Shown piece after piece: positions 42,994-51,535 of a stretch of 64,000 nt of DNA. This DNA is from VGRW01 sp031396695 (lineage in GTDB: Bacteria; Myxococcota_A; UBA9160; SZUA-336), in assembly GCA_031396695.1 (NCBI GenBank), contig JANNLG010000199.1:1-64000 (forward strand), written 5' to 3'. The position numbers and the translations under genes are program-made. The notes below the pieces were generated by a model. It worked only from the letters and a program-made list of their open reading frames with translations. It did no database searches and was not told the DNA's origin. How positions within the stretch are numbered: the stretch's first letter is position 1; each line of letters begins with the position of its first letter.

Positions 42994-44298
42994 ATGGACG
43001 AAGGCATTCTGATTCTGGCGGACCGCGCACCCGCGGATCACTCGGCCGAGCGCGGGAGTCATGAGATCGTCGCCGATCGCGAGACCGCCGCCGCCGCGCT
43101 CGGCGCGAGCGCGTACCGGGTGATCTGTCTCGATCACCGCGAGGTCGAGTCCACGCTCTCGGATGCGCGCTGGCTGCGGCGGCGCCGGAATCGCCTGCCG
43201 GTGATCGCCGTCGTCGATACGGCGGAAGTCGAACGCGCGTCGGAGCTGTTCGCGTGCGGCGTGCAGGAGATCGTCGTGCGCGACGCCTCGACCGTCGCCA
43301 ACCTGCGCGCGCGCGTTGACGAGCTGGTGCGCCGGCGCGAGCCGCGGCCGGCGCTGCGCGCCGCGAGCGGCATCGTCGCGCACAGCGCCGGAATGCGCGC
43401 GTGTCTCGACCTGGTGCGCAAGGCGCAGTCGAGCGACGCGACCGTGCTCTTGCTCGGCGAGACCGGTACCGGCAAGGAGGTGATCGCGCGCGCGCTGCAC
43501 GACGGCGGCCGCCGCGCGCGCGGGCCGTTCGTGGCGATCAACTGCGCGGCGTTCCCCGAGTCGCTGCTCGAGAGCGAGCTGTTCGGCCACGACCGCGGCG
43601 CCTTCACCGGCGCGAACCGCACGCGCCCGGGTCACTTCGTTGCGGCGGGCGGCGGCACACTCTTCCTCGACGAGATCGGCGAAACCTCGCTCGGCTTCCA
43701 GGTGAAGCTCTTGCGCGTGCTGCAGGAGGGCGTGGTGCGCGCACTGGGCGCGCAGCGTGAAACGCGCGTGGACGTGCGCATCGTCGCCGCGACCAACCGC
43801 GACCTCGCGCGCGAGGTCGACCACGGTCGCTTTCGCCGCGATCTCTACTTTCGGCTGAACGTGTTCCCGATCTCTCTGCCGCCTCTGCGTTCTCGCAACG
43901 AAGACGTGGTGCCGCTGGTGCTGCAGTTCCTGGCCGCGAGCGCCGAGCCCACCGATCTGCGCGAAGTCGCGGCCGACGCCCGCCGCCTGCTCGAGACCTA
44001 CGCGTGGCCCGGCAACGTGCGCGAGCTCGAGAACGAGGTCGCGCGCATCCTCACGCACGCCGAGGGCGGCAGCGAGATCACGGCACGCATGCTCTCGCCG
44101 CAGCTTCGCGGCATCTCGCCCGGACTGCCGCGCGACGCGCAGAGCGAGACGCTGCGCGAAGCCGTCTCGCGCTTCGAGTCCTGGTACCTCTCCCGCTCGC
44201 TCGAGCGCAACGCCAACCGCCGCGTCGTCACCGCGCGCGAGCTCGGCATCACGCGCGAGTGTCTGTACAAGAAGCTCAGGCGCTACGGGTTGCAGTAG
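42994..44298 (+). CDS. Sigma-54-dependent transcriptional activator
   Basis: A 434-residue NtrC-family activator. The central AAA domain has Walker A GETGTGKE (155-162), the sigma-54-contacting loop GAFTGA (202-207), Walker B LFLDEIGE and the arginine-finger region. The C-terminal helix-turn-helix is of Fis type (RRVVTARELGITRECLYKKLRRYGL). The N-terminal 115 residues look like a degenerate receiver: where the acidic pocket should be it reads ILILADRAP, and the usual phospho-acceptor and lysine positions are unclear. Its own promoter is sigma-54-type, suggesting autoregulation. It converges on the HpnN-like gene with a 23-nt overlap. Confidence 0.9.
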   Translation: MDEGILILADRAPADHSAERGSHEIVADRETAAAALGASAYRVICLDHREVESTLSDARWLRRRRNRLPVIAVVDTAEVERASELFACGVQEIVVRDASTVANLRARVDELVRRREPRPALRAASGIVAHSAGMRACLDLVRKAQSSDATVLLLGETGTGKEVIARALHDGGRRARGPFVAINCAAFPESLLESELFGHDRGAFTGANRTRPGHFVAAGGGTLFLDEIGETSLGFQVKLLRVLQEGVVRALGAQRETRVDVRIVAATNRDLAREVDHGRFRRDLYFRLNVFPISLPPLRSRNEDVVPLVLQFLAASAEPTDLREVAADARRLLETYAWPGNVRELENEVARILTHAEGGSEITARMLSPQLRGISPGLPRDAQSETLREAVSRFESWYLSRSLERNANRRVVTARELGITRECLYKKLRRYGLQ

Positions 44299-46918
44299 CT
44301 GCGCGGCGGCCCGCGAGCAGCGCGGGGATCAACACCAGGTTCGCGATCAGGATCAGGATCAGTCCGATCGTGAGGAGGGTGCCGAGGCTCGAGAGCCCGG
44401 GGTGGATCGAGAGTGCGAGCGCGCCGAAGCTCGCGATCGTGGTCAGCGTGCTCTGGATCACGCCGCGGGCGGTGCTGGTGTGGAGCAGAGCGTCGCCGTC
44501 GTGATCGGCGTGGCGCCAGCGGTGCACCAGGTGGATGCCGCTGTCGACGCCGATGCCGAGCAGCACCGGCAGCACCAGCACGTTCGCGAAGTTGAAGCGC
44601 ATGCCCAGCGCCACCACGACCGCGGTCAGCACGAGCGAGGCGAGCGCGAGCGGCGCCAAGGCAACCAGCGTGTCGGAGATGCGCCGCCAGAGCACGAGCA
44701 AGAGCAGCGTGATCGCGAGCGCCGCGCCGAGCAGCGCCTCGCGGAACGCGCCCATCACCGCGCGCGCGGACTCGACGTTGGTGAGCGCGATGCCGGTCGC
44801 GGTGGGCACCAGCGCGACGGTCGTGTCGGCGAAGCGCAAGAGCGCCGCCTCGTCGCGCGAGATGTCCTCGCGCGGAAACGCGTCCACGCGCACGCGGCCG
44901 TCGGGCGCGACCGCGCGGCGCACGAGCTCTTTCGGCAGCGCGCGATCGTCGATCGGCACCGCGCCGAGCGCCGTATTGATGCGGCGGAGCTGTTCCGGCA
45001 GCGTGTCGAGCACGTTGCGCTCGAGCCGCGCGAGTGCGGCCGTGCGAGCAGCGCCGTCGAGCGCGTCGAGGGATGCGAGGAAGCGCGCGACAGAGGTGCG
45101 GAGGGTGGCGAGCTCGGGCGTGGCTTCGAGGGCGGCGGGGCTCGCGGGTGCGGAGAGGAAGCTTTGCAGCGCCGCGATCTGTTCGGCTTCCGAAGCCGGT
45201 GGCCGACCCGCCTCGGCCGGCGGCGGCGCCATGAACAGCGCGGCGTCCTCGAGAATCGCGAGCTTCGCCGCCTGATCCTCCGGGATGTAGTCGGAGAGCG
45301 TGACGGTGTAGTCGACCACGTCCAGCGCTTCGAGCTCGCGCGCGGTCGCCTCGGCGGACGCGCCGTCGGGCGCGAGTACGATCGCGCTCCACGGAGACGC
45401 ACCCTCGGTGTCGAGCAGGTCGTTGAAGGCCGTCACCGAGTCGGAGTCCGGCACGCGCAGGTTCAGCGGGTTGTAGTCGAAACGCACGCCGAGCACGAAC
45501 GGAATGCATGCAACGCCGAGCGCGAGCGCGCCGAGCCGGACCTCGCGCGCGCGCCGCACGGGTAGCGAGACCAGATTCGCGAACCACGCGCTCTCGAACA
45601 CGCGCGAGTGACCCTTGGGCAGCGGCGGATCGAGCACCGTGACCAGCGCCGGCAGGACCGTCAGGCTCGCGACCAGCGACACCGCGATGCCCGCGGCCGA
45701 GATCACGCCGAGCTCCGCCACGCCGGTGAAGTCGGTCGGCGCGAAGGCCAGGAAACCGATCACGCAGGTCGCTGCGCAGATCAGCAGCGAGAACCCGACG
45801 TCGCCCGCCGTCTCGCGCATGGCTTCGGCCGACGAGCGTCCCTGCATGCACAGGTCCTGCCAGCGCATGCAGAAGTGCACGCCGAAGTCGTCGGCGAGTC
45901 CGATGAACAGCACCGAGAACGCGACCGAGATCAGGTTCAAGCTGCCGATCGCGGCGGCCGCGAACGCGAAGGTCCAGACCAGGCCGATCGTGAGCGTGAG
46001 CGAGTTGGCGAGCGCGAGCCGCCAGCTGCGCAGACCGAAGATCAGGATCGCGGTCACGGCGACCAGCGAGATCAGCCCCGACCAGGCGGTGCCGCGCGAG
46101 ACCGTATCGAGCTCTTCCGACGACAGCGCGAGCTCGCCCGTGACGCGCACGCGCACGCCCGAGTCGCCCTCGAGCCCGAGCCCGTGCGCGACTTCGTGCA
46201 CGCGCGCGATGGCGGCCTGGGCGGGAACCATCGCGGTGTAGTCGATGATCGGCTGCGCGATCACCACGCGCCGCGTCGACTCCTCGATCGTCTCGCCGAG
46301 CAGGAGGCCCTGCCACGACACGGGCGCGTTGCGATTCTCGGTGGCCGCGTCCACGCTGCCCGAGAGGCCGGCGAAGACGGGAGTCAGGTTCACGACCGTG
46401 CCGTCGCCTGTCTCGAGCGCGTCGACGCCACGGCGCAGCAGCGCGAACAGCCCGGGCAAGCTCGTGTCGCGCTGCAGCTCGGCCAGGTACGGCTGCACCT
46501 TGGCGAGCTGATTGGAGAGCTCGATCAGCTCGTCGGTCGACCGGTACAAGAGGCCGTTCTGCGCGAAGAACGGATCCTCGCCCGGAACCTCGACCGCTCG
46601 AAACAGTTCGGTGTCGAGCGCGAGCGCGTCGCGCAAGCCGAGCGCCGCCACGCGCGCACCCTCGGGCGTCGGTGCGTCGATCACGACCAGCAGCGGATCG
46701 AGCGTCTCGGGAAAGCTGCGCCGGACCTCCACCCACTGGCGGGCCTGCGGCAGCTTCTGGGACATCATCGCCTGCAGGTCCATGTTCACGCCGAGATTGC
46801 GCGACGCGTACAAGCCGGCCGCGCAGGTGCCAATTGCCACCAGCACGAGCGTTCGCCAAGGCCGGCGGCGAACCGCGTCGACCCAGGCGGCGAGCCAGCG
46901 CCCGATCTGCTCGTCCAT
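44276..46918 (-). CDS. hpnN: RND/MMPL-family exporter, hopanoid-associated HpnN type
   Basis: An 880-residue inner-membrane protein with the RND layout: TM1 (about 22-38), a large periplasmic loop, TM2-6 (about 275-430), TM7 (about 462-478), a second loop and TM8-12 near the C-terminus. Each half carries the family motif: LFIGLADDFGVHF (337-349) and LLGIGVDSGIHLVHRW. HpnN carries hopanoids to the outer membrane. The call to HpnN is based on this layout and on the adjacent MlaC/HpnM gene. The divergent mlaC start is 36 nt away. A GAGGGA segment precedes the ATG. Confidence 0.8.
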   Translation of the reverse strand: MDEQIGRWLAAWVDAVRRRPWRTLVLVAIGTCAAGLYASRNLGVNMDLQAMMSQKLPQARQWVEVRRSFPETLDPLLVVIDAPTPEGARVAALGLRDALALDTELFRAVEVPGEDPFFAQNGLLYRSTDELIELSNQLAKVQPYLAELQRDTSLPGLFALLRRGVDALETGDGTVVNLTPVFAGLSGSVDAATENRNAPVSWQGLLLGETIEESTRRVVIAQPIIDYTAMVPAQAAIARVHEVAHGLGLEGDSGVRVRVTGELALSSEELDTVSRGTAWSGLISLVAVTAILIFGLRSWRLALANSLTLTIGLVWTFAFAAAAIGSLNLISVAFSVLFIGLADDFGVHFCMRWQDLCMQGRSSAEAMRETAGDVGFSLLICAATCVIGFLAFAPTDFTGVAELGVISAAGIAVSLVASLTVLPALVTVLDPPLPKGHSRVFESAWFANLVSLPVRRAREVRLGALALGVACIPFVLGVRFDYNPLNLRVPDSDSVTAFNDLLDTEGASPWSAIVLAPDGASAEATARELEALDVVDYTVTLSDYIPEDQAAKLAILEDAALFMAPPPAEAGRPPASEAEQIAALQSFLSAPASPAALEATPELATLRTSVARFLASLDALDGAARTAALARLERNVLDTLPEQLRRINTALGAVPIDDRALPKELVRRAVAPDGRVRVDAFPREDISRDEAALLRFADTTVALVPTATGIALTNVESARAVMGAFREALLGAALAITLLLLVLWRRISDTLVALAPLALASLVLTAVVVALGMRFNFANVLVLPVLLGIGVDSGIHLVHRWRHADHDGDALLHTSTARGVIQSTLTTIASFGALALSIHPGLSSLGTLLTIGLILILIANLVLIPALLAGRRAATATRSA

Positions 46919-46940
46919 GCTCGTCCCTCGGCTGATCGGC

Positions 46941-46946
46941 TATCCT
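46941..46946 (+). promoter_or_regulatory. Predicted -10 element for leaderless mlaC
   Basis: TATCCT ends 8 nt before ATG 46955. It lies in the 36-bp gap between the divergent exporter and mlaC genes. No Shine-Dalgarno sequence is present. Confidence 0.5.
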
Positions 46947-46954
46947 CGGCGTGG

Positions 46955-47593
46955 ATGGTTCCACATCGAGTCGCGCGCGTCGCCACACTCGTCCTCGCGG
47001 CCGCGCTGACTTTCGCTCCGCGTGCCGAACCCGTCCCCGCCGCGCAGGTGATCGACCGCTTCCACGCGACGCTGCTCGAGGTGATGAAGAACGCGCGGGC
47101 GCTCGGTGTCGAGGGCCGCCTGGCCAGGATCGAGCCGGTGATGGTCGAGACATACGACTTCCCGGCGATGGCCCAGCGCTCGCTCGGACCGGGCTGGGCC
47201 AAGCTCGACGAGGCGCAGCGCAAGCGCTTCGAGCAGGTGTTCCGCGGGCTGATCCTGCGCACCTACGCCACGCGCTTCGACGGCTACAGCTCGGAGCGCT
47301 TCGAGACGCGCGGCACGGAGGCCTCGATCGCCGGCACCGAGATCGTGCGCACGGTGCTGCACTCCCCGAAGCAGACGGTGCAGCTGGACTACCGCATGCG
47401 CGAGACGCCCGCGGGCTGGCGCGTGATCGACGTCTACTTGGGCGGGACGGTGTCGGAGCTCGCGCTGCGCCGCGCCGAGTACACCTCCGTGCTCGACCGC
47501 GACGGATTCGACGCGCTGGTCACCGCGCTCGAATCCAAGGCCGCGGAAGGGCCGGCCGACGTGCCCGCGAGCTCGGACTCGCGCGACAAGTAG
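46955..47593 (+). CDS. MlaC/Ttg2D/HpnM-family periplasmic lipid carrier
   Basis: A 212-residue exported protein with an N-terminal signal peptide (cleavage after about residue 30) and a MlaC domain: VIDRFHATLLEVMKNA, YDFPAMAQRSLGPGW and RVIDVYLGGTVSELALRRAEY. MlaC proteins carry phospholipids, and the HpnM subgroup hopanoids, between inner-membrane machinery and the outer membrane. Its position next to an HpnN-like exporter and MlaA supports a lipid-trafficking role. Its last 160 nt overlap the end of mlaA on the opposite strand. Confidence 0.88.
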   Translation: MVPHRVARVATLVLAAALTFAPRAEPVPAAQVIDRFHATLLEVMKNARALGVEGRLARIEPVMVETYDFPAMAQRSLGPGWAKLDEAQRKRFEQVFRGLILRTYATRFDGYSSERFETRGTEASIAGTEIVRTVLHSPKQTVQLDYRMRETPAGWRVIDVYLGGTVSELALRRAEYTSVLDRDGFDALVTALESKAAEGPADVPASSDSRDK

Positions 47594-48294
47594 TAGGCGG
47601 TGCGCAGCGCGGCGTAGAAGTCGATCGACTGCTCGCGCAGCGCCTCGAGCGACTGGCCGTACTCGGTGCGCGCGGAGATCCCGCCGCTCGTGCCGAGCGC
47701 GATCTGACTCGCGCCCGAAAGCAGGTAGCGCTGCGGTCCGAGCACGCCGTCGACCAGATCGCCGACCGCATCGCGCGCGGTGCTCGGCCCCATCACCGGC
47801 ACGACCAGGTACGGCCCGCTCGGTGTTCCATAGCAGTGTAGGGTGCCGCCGAAGTCGGCCTGGTGTTCCGGCAAACCGGCCGGCGTGGCGATGTCGATCA
47901 GCCCGCCGACGCCCCCGATCGTGTTCATGACGAAGCGCCCGAGCGTTTCTCCCGCGGGCCGGGGCTCGAGCCGCAGCGCGTGGTTCAGAAACGAGATCGG
48001 CTCGCCCAGGTTGCGGAACACGCGCCGCACCGCGAGCTCGCCCTGATCGGGCATGACGGCCGAGTAGCCGCGCGAGATCGGCGCGATCACGAAGCGGTCG
48101 AGCTGCTCGTTGAAGCCGAGAATGACCCGGTTCACGGACTCGATCGGGTCCGGATAGGAATTGACCGCGTCGGCGGCATCGAGCTGGGCCATCAGCTCGT
48201 CGTCCGTCTCCTGCGCCGCCGCGCGGGTTGCCGCGAGCGACGCCAGCGATAGCGCGCAAACGAGCACCGCGCCGATGCGTTTTCCGCGAAGCAC
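47434..48294 (-). CDS. mlaA: MlaA/VacJ-family outer-membrane lipid transport protein
   Basis: About 286 residues. After the signal peptide come DPIESVNRVILGFNEQLDRF, GEPISFLNHALRL and GGLIDIATPAGLPEHQADFGGTLHCYG, the MlaA core. MlaA removes mislocalised phospholipids from the outer leaflet. The family is usually lipidated, but no clear lipobox cysteine is seen here. GTG 48294 is preferred because TATAGT ends 10 nt before it; an ATG at 48321 would add 9 residues. The last 52 residues are unlike the family and are encoded by the antisense of the mlaC end. Confidence 0.85.
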   Translation of the reverse strand: MLRGKRIGAVLVCALSLASLAATRAAAQETDDELMAQLDAADAVNSYPDPIESVNRVILGFNEQLDRFVIAPISRGYSAVMPDQGELAVRRVFRNLGEPISFLNHALRLEPRPAGETLGRFVMNTIGGVGGLIDIATPAGLPEHQADFGGTLHCYGTPSGPYLVVPVMGPSTARDAVGDLVDGVLGPQRYLLSGASQIALGTSGGISARTEYGQSLEALREQSIDFYAALRTAYYLSRESELAGTSAGPSAALDSSAVTSASNPSRSSTEVYSARRSASSDTVPPK

Positions 48295-48304
48295 GACGCC
48301 CCTG

Positions 48305-48312
48305 ACTATACT
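48305..48312. promoter_or_regulatory. Bidirectional promoter with shared -10 sequence (mlaA / M20 peptidase)
   Basis: ACTATACT contains TATACT on the plus strand (48307-48312, 7 nt before the peptidase ATG 48320) and TATAGT on the minus strand (48310-48305, 10 nt before the mlaA GTG 48294). The two -10 boxes overlap by 4 bp in an almost palindromic sequence. Both transcripts would be leaderless. Confidence 0.65.
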
Positions 48313-48319
48313 CGCCCGC

Positions 48320-49717
48320 ATGAAGAGAGCCCTCGCCGCGTGCCTGGTTTTCTGCGCCGCGTCCGTTCCGCTGCCCGCCTCGGCCGCTCCGCCGTCCGAA
48401 GCCGATCGCCAGGCCGTGCGCGCGATCTACGAGGAGCTGCTCGAGATCGACACCACGCACTCGACCGGCAGCACGACGATCGCGGCCGAGGCGGTGGCCG
48501 CGCGCTTGCTCGCCGCCGGCTTCGCCGCGGACGACATCGCGGTGATCGGGCCTTCGGCGAAGCGCGGCAACCTGGTCGCGCGCCTGCGCGGCAGCGGCGC
48601 CGAGAAGCCGCTGCTCCTGCTCGCGCACCTCGACGTGGTCGAGGCCAAGCGCGAGGACTGGACCGTGGATCCATTCACGCTGCTCGAGAGGGACGGCTAC
48701 TTCTACGCGCGCGGCACGCTCGACGACAAGGCGATGGCCGCGATCTTCACCCAGGCGCTGATCCGCATGAAATCCGAGGGCACGAAGCTCGGCCGCGACG
48801 TGATCCTCGCGCTGACCGCAGACGAAGAGGGCGGCGACGAGAACGGCGCCGAGTGGCTCCTGAAGGAGCACCGGCCGCTGGTCGACTCGGGCCTGGTGCT
48901 GAACGAGGGCGGCGGCGGCCGCATGCGCGCGGGCAAATATCTGCTGAACGGCGTGCAGGCGGCCGAGAAAACCTACATGGACTTCGCGCTCGTGGTCACG
49001 AACAAGGGTGGCCACAGCTCGCTGCCGGTGAAGGACAACGCGATCTACCGGCTCGCCACCGGACTCGCCAAGCTCGAGCGGCACGTGTTCCCGACGGAGC
49101 TCAACGAGGTCACGCGCGCGTACTTCGCGCGCGCGGCTCAGGTGGAGTCGCCCGAGATCGCGAAGGACATGCGCGCGGCCGCGAAGTCGCCGCCCGAAGC
49201 GGCCGCGATCGCGCGGCTCGCCGCGCAGCCGAGCTACAACGCCATGCTGCGCACCACTTGCGTCGCGACGGAGCTCGCGGGCGGACACGCGCCGAATGCG
49301 CTGCCGCAGCGCGCGAGCGCGAACGTGAATTGCCGCATCCTGCCCGGCCATACGGCGGCCGAAGTGCAGAAGAAGCTCGTCGAGGTGCTCGCCGATCCCG
49401 AGATCGCGGTCTCGCTCGCCGAGCGCGAGATCACCGGACCCGAGGCCTCGATCGATCCAGCCGTGCTTGCGGTCATCGAGCGCGTCAGCGCGGAGGTCTT
49501 TCCCGGCGTGCCGGTGGTGCCGATGATGAGCACCGGCGCGACCGACTCGAAGTACTTCCGCCTGGCGGGCATTCCCGCCTACGGCGTCTCGGGTCTGTTC
49601 GTCGACGTCGACGACGTGCGCGCGCACGGCCGCGACGAGCGGCTCGGCGTCGCGCAGTTCTACGAGGGGCAGGACTTCCTGTGGCGGCTGGTGCAGGCGC
49701 TCGCGAGCGCGAGCTGA
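48320..49717 (+). CDS. M20-family metallopeptidase, exported
   Basis: A 465-residue zinc peptidase with signal peptide (MKRALAACLVFCAASVPLPASA). The M20 metal ligands are in LLLAHLDVVEA (His), YARGTLDDKA (bridging Asp) and the DEEGGDENG acid pair; the dimerisation domain starts near GGHSSLPV. Members hydrolyse dipeptides or amino-acid amides in the periplasm. ATG at 48320 sits in a CATG shared with the out-of-frame ATG of the other strand. The divergent mlaA start is 26 nt away. The methyltransferase gene ends 2 nt after its stop. Confidence 0.9.
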   Translation: MKRALAACLVFCAASVPLPASAAPPSEADRQAVRAIYEELLEIDTTHSTGSTTIAAEAVAARLLAAGFAADDIAVIGPSAKRGNLVARLRGSGAEKPLLLLAHLDVVEAKREDWTVDPFTLLERDGYFYARGTLDDKAMAAIFTQALIRMKSEGTKLGRDVILALTADEEGGDENGAEWLLKEHRPLVDSGLVLNEGGGGRMRAGKYLLNGVQAAEKTYMDFALVVTNKGGHSSLPVKDNAIYRLATGLAKLERHVFPTELNEVTRAYFARAAQVESPEIAKDMRAAAKSPPEAAAIARLAAQPSYNAMLRTTCVATELAGGHAPNALPQRASANVNCRILPGHTAAEVQKKLVEVLADPEIAVSLAEREITGPEASIDPAVLAVIERVSAEVFPGVPVVPMMSTGATDSKYFRLAGIPAYGVSGLFVDVDDVRAHGRDERLGVAQFYEGQDFLWRLVQALASAS

Positions 49718-49718
49718 T

Positions 49719-50525
49719 TCAAGCCGGCACGCGCGCCTTCACCACGCCGGCGGCGATGCCGATGTGCAGCGCGCCCATCAGCTCGATCTGGCGAGCGACG
49801 TGGCGCGCGAGAGGCTCGAGCGCGGCGTCGGGTACACGTGTGCGATCGGCCATCGAGCGCACGTAGGCGATCAGAGGCTCGACGGCGCGAATCTCGAGCG
49901 CGCTGCGTCGGCGCTCGACACCGACCACCTCGAGTTCGGCCGAGATCTCCTCGGCCGCCGTCTCGAGATCGAACTCGCTGCGATCGCGGAGCGGCGCGAG
50001 CAGCAGGCCCTCGAGCTCGAAGCGCGCGAGCAGCTCGCGCAGCTCGAGCAGGTGCGTCCAGTGATTCGTGCCGACGACCGCGCGCCCGCCGCTCCGCAGC
50101 ACGCGGCGAATCTCGGCGAGCGCTCGCGCGCGATCGGGCACGTGGTAGAACATGTGATTCGCGACCACGAGATCGAAGCTCTCGTCGCCGAAGGGCAGTG
50201 CTTGCGCGTCGGCTTCGCGGAGTTCGGGAGCGAGCGGCAACCCCGCGAGCCGCGCACGCGCTTCGTCGAGCATGCCCGGCGACAGATCCGTGAGCACGAG
50301 CGAGACGCCGGCGGGCACGCGCGCTGCGTTCTCGCGCCAGACGTTGGCCGTGCCGCAGCCGAGCTCGAGCACACGCTCTCCTTCCCGCAGCGCGAGCCGC
50401 TCGAACAGCCAGCGCAGCCACGGCTCGGGGCTCGAGTCGTAGAGCGTGTAGATCTGCACGCGCGCGTCGAAGCGCGTGCTGTCACGGTACTGGTCGGCGA
50501 CGTAGGCGGGGTCGGCGAGCTTCAT
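49719..50525 (-). CDS. Class I SAM-dependent methyltransferase
   Basis: A 268-residue methyltransferase with motif I VLELGCGTAN (residues about 51-60), the acidic loop LTDLSPGMLDEARARL, LPFGDESFDLVVANHMFYH and IRRVLRSGGRAVVGTN. This matches the UbiE/Methyltransf_11 type. Substrate unknown. The ATG overlaps the stop of the GH17-like gene by 4 nt, so it is second in a two-gene unit. It is convergent with the M20 peptidase gene. Confidence 0.8.
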   Translation of the reverse strand: MKLADPAYVADQYRDSTRFDARVQIYTLYDSSPEPWLRWLFERLALREGERVLELGCGTANVWRENAARVPAGVSLVLTDLSPGMLDEARARLAGLPLAPELREADAQALPFGDESFDLVVANHMFYHVPDRARALAEIRRVLRSGGRAVVGTNHWTHLLELRELLARFELEGLLLAPLRDRSEFDLETAAEEISAELEVVGVERRRSALEIRAVEPLIAYVRSMADRTRVPDAALEPLARHVARQIELMGALHIGIAAGVVKARVPA

Positions 50526-51478
50526 TTCGCAGGCCTCGGCTCGAGCGCCGACAGCGCCGGCTTCGCGCTCCCGTCGGCGCGGAACAGGCCCCAGTGGGCC
50601 TCCGTCTTTCGCACGTCGCCGGTCTGCGCCGCGACGGAGGCGATCTTCCAGGGTGCGTCGAAGGCCTCGAAGAAGACGAACGCGTGCATCCGCGTGGGCG
50701 GTAGACGTTTGCCGAGCGCCGACCAGAACTCGGCCTGGCCCGGCTCGCTGAAACCCTCGCTCGCGGGTCCGCTCGGCACGCCGGTTTCCTTCACCAGAAC
50801 GGGCAGCTTCGTTTTCGCCTCGAGCTCGCGCACCACGTTCACGACGAAGTCCACGCGCGTGCCGCGCGGCGCCGTCTCGAACCACGGCTGATCGAGCGGG
50901 TGCACGACCGGCAGCAGGAAATCCTGTGCGGGCAGGGCCTGCGCGCGCCGCGCGTCGAGATAGCTCGAGAACGGCTCCGTCGTCGTGACGGCCACGCCGG
51001 GCGCCTCGCGCCGTACGTGTGCGAACGCGCGGGCCAGCTGAGCCGCGTCGTAGCGCTCGAAGAACAGCCCTTCGTTTCCCAGTGCGAGCGCGATCACGAT
51101 CTCGGGTACCGCGCGCGCGGTCGCGATCGCGCGCTCGAGCTCCGCGTCGCTGTGCGGATCCCAGACCCCGAGCACGACCGCGCGGAAGCCGAGCTCGCGC
51201 GCGATGCCGGGGATCGCATCGAGCCCGCGCGCGCTCGAATAGGTGACGAGACCGTCGAAGTACTTGCGCAGCACGATCAGGTCCGCGCGGATCGCCGACG
51301 CGGACACGGGCTCGGAGCCCGCGTTCGGGTCGAACCCACGCGGTGTATAGGCGACGAAGCGGACGCTCGCGAGCGCTTCGCGAACGCGCTCGGTCGGCTC
51401 GGTCGCGCCCGCGCCGCGCGCGCCGAGTGTGAGCAGCAGCAGGACGAAGCAGGTCGTCGCGAGGATCCGGGTCGCCAC
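50522..51478 (-). CDS. GH17-like exported glycosidase
   Basis: A 318-residue protein with signal peptide and a TIM-barrel domain resembling family 17 (beta-1,3-glucanase-like): FVAYTPRGFDPNAGSE near the start, the putative acid Glu in ALALGNEGLF and the putative nucleophile in VLVKETGVPSG. GH17 in bacteria often acts on or builds cyclic or branched beta-glucans. Start is GTG at 51478 because TAGCCT (51491-51486) ends 7 nt before it. A methyltransferase overlaps its end. It is divergent from aroB. Confidence 0.7.
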   Translation of the reverse strand: MATRILATTCFVLLLLTLGARGAGATEPTERVREALASVRFVAYTPRGFDPNAGSEPVSASAIRADLIVLRKYFDGLVTYSSARGLDAIPGIARELGFRAVVLGVWDPHSDAELERAIATARAVPEIVIALALGNEGLFFERYDAAQLARAFAHVRREAPGVAVTTTEPFSSYLDARRAQALPAQDFLLPVVHPLDQPWFETAPRGTRVDFVVNVVRELEAKTKLPVLVKETGVPSGPASEGFSEPGQAEFWSALGKRLPPTRMHAFVFFEAFDAPWKIASVAAQTGDVRKTEAHWGLFRADGSAKPALSALEPRPAK

Positions 51479-51485
51479 CGCCGCG

Positions 51486-51526
51486 AGGCTAGCCCGCTCG
51501 TCGGACCGCGTCGCGCGCGGTAGTCT
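51486..51526. promoter_or_regulatory. Divergent leaderless promoters of GH17-like gene and aroB
   Basis: TAGCCT on the minus strand (51491-51486) lies 7 nt before GTG 51478. TAGTCT on the plus strand (51521-51526) lies 9 nt before ATG 51536. The gap between the two start codons is 57 nt. Confidence 0.5.
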
Positions 51527-51535
51527 GCGAGCGCC

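Noticed and set aside
44283..47153. A 956-codon frame on the same strand as the HpnN-like gene
   Set aside because: It is an alternative frame of the exporter: almost entirely Arg/Ala/Gly, with no membrane helices.
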